Assembly (NCBI RefSeq): GCF_014643255.1
Contig: NZ_BMJI01000001.1
Location: 124,001-188,000 of the forward strand
Direction of reading: 5' to 3'
Origin: Tersicoccus solisilvae
GTDB lineage: Bacteria > Actinomycetota > Actinomycetes > Actinomycetales > Micrococcaceae
Length of the DNA stretch: 64,000 nt
Part shown: positions 59,425 through 64,000 of the stretch, piece after piece
Position numbering within the stretch: position 1 is the first letter of the stretch
Layout of the letters: the number at the start of each line of letters is the position of its first letter
Position numbers and translations under genes: made by a program
Notes under the pieces: model-generated
What the model was told of the DNA's origin: nothing
The model's input: only the letters and a program-made list of their open reading frames with translations
The model's database searches: none

Positions 59425-61047
59425 TCAGCGGCTGGTCTCGAGCGTGCCCGCCTCGACCGTGCCCGCCTCGGGATGCGGCGTCGGATCGACCGGCGCCGTG
59501 GCGAACGGCAGGGCGTCCAGGTCCAGCCGGTCGTTCTCGTGCTGTCCGGCCACGAGCGCGGCGGCCTCCTCGTCGGACTGCACGTTCGGCATCGACCCGA
59601 GCATCGGCCGGCCCGCCGTCTCGGGCATCCGCCAGATGGCGATCAGACCGAGGACGGAGAAGAACATGAGGTACCAGGCCGGCACCATGTCCTGCCCGGT
59701 CAGCTCGATCAGGCCCTGCACCAGCAGCGGGGTGGTGCCGCCGAAGATCGCGACGGCGAAGTTGTACGCCACGCCCATCGCGCCGTATCGGCTGGCCGTG
59801 GGGAACAGCGCCGGCAGCGACGAGGCGAGGTTGGCGACGTACGGCATCACGCACAGCGCCACCAGGCACAGGCCGAGGATCGTCGACCACAGGGCGCCGA
59901 CGGCCAGCAGGCTGAACGCCGGGATCATCAGCACGATGGTGGCGATGGCCGCGACGGCGAGCACCGGGCGGCGGCCGAAGCGGTCCGACAGGCGACCGGT
60001 GAGGGGGATGCCCGCGGACATGGCGACCAGCACGGGGATGGTCAGCACGGTGCCGTGCAGGGCGTCGTACCCCAGCGTGTCCGTCAGGTAGGTCGGCATG
60101 TAGGAGGTCAGCGCGTAGCCGACGGTGTTGGCGGCGGCGACGAGGAACAGCGCGATGAGCAGCTCGCGCCAGTGGGCCCGCACGATGCCGGCGAGGCCGA
60201 GCCGCGGCTCGGTGGGCGCACCGGCACCGGCGGCCGCGGCGTCCTCCCGCAGCGCCTGGTTGGCCTCGAACTGCGGGGACTCCTCGATGCGCAACCGGAA
60301 GTAGAGCCCGATCAGGCCGATCGGACCGGCGATGAGGAACGGCCAGCGCCAGCCGCCGTCGAGCATCGCCGCCTCGCCGAGGGTGAGCTGGAAGATCGAC
60401 ACGGTGGCCGCGCCGATGGCGAAGCCGAGGTAGCTGCCGACGTCCAGCAGGGACGCCAGGAAGCCACGGCGCCGGTCCGGCGCGTACTCGGTGACGAAGG
60501 TCGTCGCCCCGGCGTACTCACCGCCGGTGGAGAAGCCCTGGACCATGCGCAGGAGCACCAGCAGCACGGGGGCGAGGACGCCCACCTGCTCGAAGGTCGG
60601 GAGCAGGCCGATGGCGAACGTGCCCGCGGCCATCATCAGCATGGTCACCGCGAGGGTGCGCTGCCGGCCGATCTTGTCGCCCAGGGGCCCGAACACGAGG
60701 CCGCCGAGCGGGCGCATCAGGAAGCTGACGGCGAAGGCGGCGAGGGAGGCCAACAACTGGGCGCCGGGGTCGTCGGCGGGGAAGAACACCTGGCCCATGG
60801 TGACCGCGAGGTAGCCGTAGATGCCGAAGTCGTACCACTCCATGGCGTTGCCGACGACGGTGCCGGTGACGGCCTTGCGCAGCTGGGGCCGGTCGACGAC
60901 GTTGACGTCCTCGACGGTCAGCTCACGGCGGCGGACGCGACGACCGGCACGGCCGTCGCCGCGGTGCTCGCGGCGCGGACGGTGCTCGTCGGCACCGGTC
61001 GCGACCGTGGGGGTGGCGCGCTTCGGACTGCTGGCTTCGGGCGGCAT
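59425..61047 (-). CDS. MHS-type transporter (ProP-like) with long termini
   Basis: A 540-residue MHS transporter: VGNAMEWYDFGIYGYLAVTMG, RPLGGLVFGPLGDKIGRQRTLAVTM, FSTGGEYAGATTFVTEYAPDRRRGF and MGVAYNFAVAIFGGTTPLL are all ProP/ShiA/citrate symporter features. The N-terminal 55 residues are Arg/Ala-rich; a 50-residue acidic tail follows helix 12. The substrate may be an osmolyte (betaine/proline) or dicarboxylate. ATG 61047 is preferred because GAGAGGCAGC is just upstream; ATG 61080 would add 11 residues. Confidence 0.88.
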   Translation of the reverse strand: MPPEASSPKRATPTVATGADEHRPRREHRGDGRAGRRVRRRELTVEDVNVVDRPQLRKAVTGTVVGNAMEWYDFGIYGYLAVTMGQVFFPADDPGAQLLASLAAFAVSFLMRPLGGLVFGPLGDKIGRQRTLAVTMLMMAAGTFAIGLLPTFEQVGVLAPVLLVLLRMVQGFSTGGEYAGATTFVTEYAPDRRRGFLASLLDVGSYLGFAIGAATVSIFQLTLGEAAMLDGGWRWPFLIAGPIGLIGLYFRLRIEESPQFEANQALREDAAAAGAGAPTEPRLGLAGIVRAHWRELLIALFLVAAANTVGYALTSYMPTYLTDTLGYDALHGTVLTIPVLVAMSAGIPLTGRLSDRFGRRPVLAVAAIATIVLMIPAFSLLAVGALWSTILGLCLVALCVMPYVANLASSLPALFPTASRYGAMGVAYNFAVAIFGGTTPLLVQGLIELTGQDMVPAWYLMFFSVLGLIAIWRMPETAGRPMLGSMPNVQSDEEAAALVAGQHENDRLDLDALPFATAPVDPTPHPEAGTVEAGTLETSR

Positions 61048-61187
61048 GCTGCCTCTCGGGTCGGTGACAAAACCCGTCAAGGGTAGCCGGAGGTGGACCG
61101 GACTGCCAGTTGGCCCGCGGACAGCAATCGTCCGCAGTCCAGCCCTGGGGCGGTCCGCACGGCCACCGCCTCGTCTACCCTCGCCGC

Positions 61188-61616
61188 ATGAGCACGCCTC
61201 CGGAGCCCCCTGCCGCCGACGCCGCCCAGCCGGTCCTCGACCTCGCCGGCGTCGTGCTCGACAGCGACGACCCGTCCGCCCTCGCGGACTTCTACCACCG
61301 GCTCCTCGGGTGGCCGTACGGGACCCGGGAACCGGAGTGGGTCACGCTGCGGGCACCGGCCGGGGCGGGCCTGTCCTTCCAGTACGAGGCCCGGTACCGG
61401 CCCCCGGTGTGGCCGGCCGGCGCGGGCGATCCGGCGATGATGGTTCACCTCGACCTCGCGGTGCGCGAACTCGCGCCCGCCGTCGCCCATGCCGTGGCCG
61501 TCGGTGCCCGGCTCGCGACGTTCCAGCCGCAGGAGGACGTGCGTGTGCTGCTCGATCCGGCCGGACACCCGTTCTGTCTGTTCCTGGAGGTCCCCGATCA
61601 CACCAACCGGGGCTGA
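61188..61616 (+). CDS. Single-domain VOC/glyoxalase-like protein
   Basis: A 142-residue glyoxalase-fold protein: LDLAGVVLDSDDPSALADFYHRLLGWP, WVTLRAPAGAGLSFQYEARY, MVHLDLAVRELAPAVAHAVAVGARLA and VLLDPAGHPFCLFLE. This 4a-type VOC layout is usual for actinobacterial proteins of unknown substrate. It ends at the intergenic DnaA-box cluster and is convergent with the MOSC gene. Confidence 0.85.
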   Translation: MSTPPEPPAADAAQPVLDLAGVVLDSDDPSALADFYHRLLGWPYGTREPEWVTLRAPAGAGLSFQYEARYRPPVWPAGAGDPAMMVHLDLAVRELAPAVAHAVAVGARLATFQPQEDVRVLLDPAGHPFCLFLEVPDHTNRG

Positions 61617-61618
61617 GC

Positions 61619-61831
61619 CCGTCCACAGCCTCCACAGGCCGTCTCGTCCACAGGTTGTGCACGATGTGGACAACCCGGGCGGTCAGGCGCGCACGACGAC
61701 GGCGGCGACGCGGGCCGCACGGCCCGAGGGCGCCCGCCTGCCCGGCTCGGGGGACGATCGGCGTCGCTCGCGTTCCGGGGCGAATGACAGCCGTGTAAGT
61801 TCTCCACACTGTGGACAACCCCTGTGGAGAA
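61619..61831. other. Cluster of DnaA-box-like sites
   Basis: High-GC DnaA-box consensus TTGTCCACA occurs exactly twice on the minus strand (61665-61673, 61810-61818). Near matches: TCGTCCACA 61644-61652, TTCTCCACA 61800-61808 and its reverse 61823-61831, CCGTCCACA 61619-61627, GCCTCCACA 61628-61636, TTGTGCACG 61655-61663. They form two groups separated by 126 GC-rich bases in the gap between convergent genes. No AT-rich unwinding element or dnaA/dnaN gene is present, so a DnaA-titrating or regulatory locus is more likely than oriC. Confidence 0.65.
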
Positions 61832-61842
61832 CGGGCTCACGA

Positions 61843-62538
61843 TCACCGGTCGGCGGTGCGTGAACGTCGGGCCAGGCTCCGCCGTGCCGTGTCGGAGAGG
61901 TCCTCCCCGGCCGCGTCCACCCGCGCGCGGGCCTGCGCGTCCCCCATCAGCGCGCGGAACAGGACGGGCACGGTCACCCCGTGCGCGGGCCGGTGGATCA
62001 CGGTCAGGGGCAGCTCCGCCCGCAACAGGCCCGGGCTGAGCACGCGCAAGTAGGCGCCGGTGCGCCCGCGCTCGGTGAACAACCGCAACCAGCCGGTCAC
62101 GCCCATCGCCGTGCGAAACGTGCCGCAGGGCACACGCGGGCCCGTGACCTGCAGTTCCACGTCACCGACCCGCCACCGCTCCCCCAGGATCGCCCCGTCG
62201 ACGTCGTAGCCGGCGGTCGTCAGGTTCTCGCCGAAGGCGCCCGGCGGCAGCGCCCGGCCCAGCCGCCCACCCCAGTGCTTCAGCTCCTCGAGGGCCACCG
62301 CGTACACGGCCTGGTCCGTGCCCCCGTGGTGCCGGGTGTCGCCGATGACGTCACCGGCCAACCCACTGCCCGCGGTCGAGGAGCGCGGCCCCGGGTCGGC
62401 GACGGCGACCGGCCCGGTCACCGGCCGCTTGTGGATCCCGGTGACGCGCCCGGACGCGGCGCGCGGACGCGGGGTGCCCGCCCCGACGTTCACGCTGACG
62501 ATCCTGCCGTGCGGCGTGGGTGACTCGGTGTGCTCCAT
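61843..62538 (-). CDS. YiiM-like MOSC domain protein
   Basis: A 231-residue MOSC protein: IVSVNVGAGTPRP start, GDVIGDTRHHGGTDQAVYAV, PPGAFGENLTTAGYD, GERWRVGDVELQVTGPRVPCGTF (the conserved Cys that can bind Moco) and a C-terminal helical domain. YiiM relatives bind molybdenum cofactor and reduce N-hydroxylated bases. This links it to the Moco genes at the other end of the window, though it is not adjacent. ATG 62538 is the first start. Confidence 0.9.
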   Translation of the reverse strand: MEHTESPTPHGRIVSVNVGAGTPRPRAASGRVTGIHKRPVTGPVAVADPGPRSSTAGSGLAGDVIGDTRHHGGTDQAVYAVALEELKHWGGRLGRALPPGAFGENLTTAGYDVDGAILGERWRVGDVELQVTGPRVPCGTFRTAMGVTGWLRLFTERGRTGAYLRVLSPGLLRAELPLTVIHRPAHGVTVPVLFRALMGDAQARARVDAAGEDLSDTARRSLARRSRTADR

Positions 62539-62625
62539 GCCCTCATCCTCGCCCCGGACGAGCGGCGGCGGCAGTACCGGTCGTAAACGCTTTCTCCCGT
62601 GTCAGCGCGCCCTTAGCATGGTGCC

Positions 62626-63336
62626 GTGGACTGGAGCGACTTCGACGCCGTCCTGTTCGACCTCGACGGCGTCCTGACCCCGACCGCGCAGATCCACCGG
62701 ACCGCGTGGGCGGAGATGTTCGACGCCTTCCTCGCCGGGCGCGATCAGCCGCCGTTCACCGACGCGGACTACTTCGCGCACGTGGACGGGCGGCCCCGCG
62801 CCGACGGGGTCCGGGCGTTCCTCGCCTCCCGCGGGATCGAACTGCCCGAGGGCGGCCCGGACGACCCCGAGGACGCCGAGACGGTGCACGGCCTGGGCAA
62901 CCGCAAGAACGCGGCCTTCAACGCCGTCCTCGCCCGCGACGGCATCGCCCCCTACCCCGGGTCCCGGCGGTTGCTCGACGCGCTGCGGGAGCGAGGCACC
63001 GCGCTGGCCGTCGTCTCGTCGTCCCGCAACGCGCGGCCCGTGCTGGAGGCCGCCGGGATCCGCGCGGACATCGACTGCGTCGTCGACGGGCTGACCGCCG
63101 CCGATGAGGACCTCGCGGGCAAGCCGGCGCCCGACACCTTCCTGCGCGCCGCGCACCTGCTCGGCGTGGACCCGGCCCGCGCCGTGGTCGTCGAGGACGC
63201 GACCTCCGGGGTCGCCGCCGGCCGGGCCGGGCGCTTCGGCCTGGTCCTCGGCGTGGACCGCGGCGCCGGAGCCGACACCCTGACCGACGCGGGAGCCGAC
63301 GTCGTCGTCACCGACCTGGACGAGGTGCTGCCATGA
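62626..63336 (+). CDS. pgmB: HAD-family beta-phosphoglucomutase-like enzyme
   Basis: A 236-residue HAD phosphatase/mutase: AVLFDLDGVLTPTAQIH (nucleophile Asp and acid/base Asp), VVSSSRNARPVL, GKPAPDTFLRAA (Lys) and AVVVEDATSGVAAGRAG (metal Asp). The cap domain and the SSRN loop fit beta-phosphoglucomutase rather than a simple phosphatase. It would convert beta-glucose 1-phosphate released by the GH65 enzyme encoded next, whose ATG overlaps its stop by four bases. GTG start. Confidence 0.9.
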   Translation: MDWSDFDAVLFDLDGVLTPTAQIHRTAWAEMFDAFLAGRDQPPFTDADYFAHVDGRPRADGVRAFLASRGIELPEGGPDDPEDAETVHGLGNRKNAAFNAVLARDGIAPYPGSRRLLDALRERGTALAVVSSSRNARPVLEAAGIRADIDCVVDGLTAADEDLAGKPAPDTFLRAAHLLGVDPARAVVVEDATSGVAAGRAGRFGLVLGVDRGAGADTLTDAGADVVVTDLDEVLP

Positions 63337-64000
63337 TCGCCGGACACACGGCCGGGGTGGAGAACGAGCCGGAGTCGTTCACCGACCCCCTGAACCGGGA
63401 CCGGTTCCCCGCCGACCCGTGGCGCCTGACGGAGACGTGGCCGACCACCGCGGACCTGCACCTGACCGAGACCCTGTTCGCCGTCGGCAACGGGTACCTG
63501 GGGATGCGGGACAACCCGCCGGAGGGCCGGGATGCGCACACCCACGGCACGTACATCAACGGGTTCCACGAGACGTGGGTGATCCGCCACGCCGAGTCGG
63601 CGTTCGGCTTCGCCAAGACCGGCCAGACGATGGTCAACGTCCCCGACGCGAAGCTGATGAAGCTCTACGTGGATGACGAGCCGCTGCTGCTGTCCGTGGC
63701 GGACCTCGAGCACTACGAGCGGTCCGTGGACTTCCGGGACGGCATCCTGCGGCGGAACCTGATCTGGCGCACGCCGGCGGGCAAGCGCGTGATGGTGGAG
63801 TCCTCGCGGATGATCTCGCTGGACCAGCGGCACCTGGCGGTGATGACGCTGAAGGTGACGATGCTCGACGGCGACGCCCCGGTGGCCGTCTCCTCCCAGA
63901 TACTCAACCGGCAGGACGGGGTCGACGAGTATCACGTGAGCGCCGCCGCGATGGGTGAGGGCGTGGATCCGCGCAAGTCCGCCCGGCTGTCCGCCCGGGT
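63333..64000 (+). CDS. GH65 disaccharide phosphorylase or hydrolase, N-terminal part (runs off right edge)
   Basis: The visible 222 residues are the N-terminal beta-sandwich of a GH65 protein: WRLTETWPTTADLHLTETLFAVGNGYLGMRDNPPEGRDAHTHGTYINGFHETW is typical of maltose/trehalose/kojibiose phosphorylases. VPDAKLMKLYVDDEPL and SSRMISLDQRHLAVMTLKVTM continue the fold. The catalytic barrel lies beyond the window. Coupling to beta-phosphoglucomutase argues for an inverting phosphorylase that gives beta-glucose 1-phosphate. Confidence 0.92.
   Translation, partial: MIAGHTAGVENEPESFTDPLNRDRFPADPWRLTETWPTTADLHLTETLFAVGNGYLGMRDNPPEGRDAHTHGTYINGFHETWVIRHAESAFGFAKTGQTMVNVPDAKLMKLYVDDEPLLLSVADLEHYERSVDFRDGILRRNLIWRTPAGKRVMVESSRMISLDQRHLAVMTLKVTMLDGDAPVAVSSQILNRQDGVDEYHVSAAAMGEGVDPRKSARLSAR

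Noticed and set aside
56715-59669. 984-codon plus-strand frame opposite the antiporter and SDR genes
   Set aside because: Composition is Gly/Arg/His/Asp-rich shadow translation with no motifs, whereas the minus-strand proteins have full conserved domains.
61619-61831. Chromosomal origin oriC
   Set aside because: DnaA boxes are present but dnaA, dnaN and rpmH are not, and the spacer between box groups is GC-rich without a melting region.

Overview
This is a GC-rich (roughly 70% or more) actinobacterial chromosome segment with dense, often 4-bp-overlapping genes. The fhaA-fhaB-pstP-rodA-pbpA-pknA-pknB block, crgA, an Rpf-LysM resuscitation factor and Ku/LigD point to Actinobacteria. The short Rpf with a Q/A/P/V linker and C-terminal LysM suggests Micrococcales, probably Micrococcaceae (Micrococcus/Kocuria/Citricoccus-like). 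The genus assignment is inference. No insertion sequence, prophage or CRISPR array is visible.

Layout. 1-8.9 kb is molybdenum metabolism: a MoeA start running off the left edge, modA-modB without modC, and moaA-moaD-mobA-DUF6457-moeA. Between these lie a guanidinium exporter of the SMR family under a class III guanidine riboswitch, an ArsR-like regulator with its MFS pump, and a thioesterase. 8.9-18.4 kb holds a phosphoesterase, Nudix hydrolase, threonine aldolase, a CPBP-like membrane protein, a secreted L,D-transpeptidase-like protein with FG-GAP repeats, an Old Yellow Enzyme, a DrrAB-type ABC exporter and a lipoprotein. 18.4-26.4 kb contains divergent ku and ligD (end joining), a PAP2-like protein, an AI-2E permease, an SRAP peptidase, a VOC protein and an MBL-fold hydrolase. 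26.4-38 kb has tRNA-Leu(CAG), the growth and division Ser/Thr kinase operon, a TrpG/PabA amidotransferase and crgA. 39.3-41.7 kb is a five-gene Asp23/AmaP envelope operon. 41.7-46.8 kb carries Tag glycosylase, an unknown gene, rpf with a long structured leader, an MHS transporter and an ArgE-like deacylase.

46.9-53.5 kb is the most intriguing stretch: a zinc-less MDR dehydrogenase, a PTPS-like protein lacking a canonical zinc ligand, a glycosyltransferase and a methyltransferase, with a RibA-RibD(reductase) fusion and a membrane protein close by on the other strand. Together they look like a pathway to a GTP-derived, glycosylated and methylated pteridine or pyrimidine. This is a hypothesis from gene content.

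53.6-64 kb has a coiled-coil membrane protein, a TipA-type MerR regulator with a textbook 19-bp-spacer promoter, an M18 aminopeptidase, a Na+/H+ antiporter fused to a UBP-type (ubiquitin-binding-like) zinc finger, an NAD(P)-binding protein, a second MHS transporter, a VOC protein, an intergenic cluster of about eight DnaA-box-like sites that is not flanked by dnaA/dnaN, a MOSC protein, and a beta-phosphoglucomutase-like HAD with a GH65 sugar phosphorylase (truncated by the right edge). Convergent gene pairs are usually separated by strong GC hairpins without T tracts; two of these are unusually large inverted repeats.
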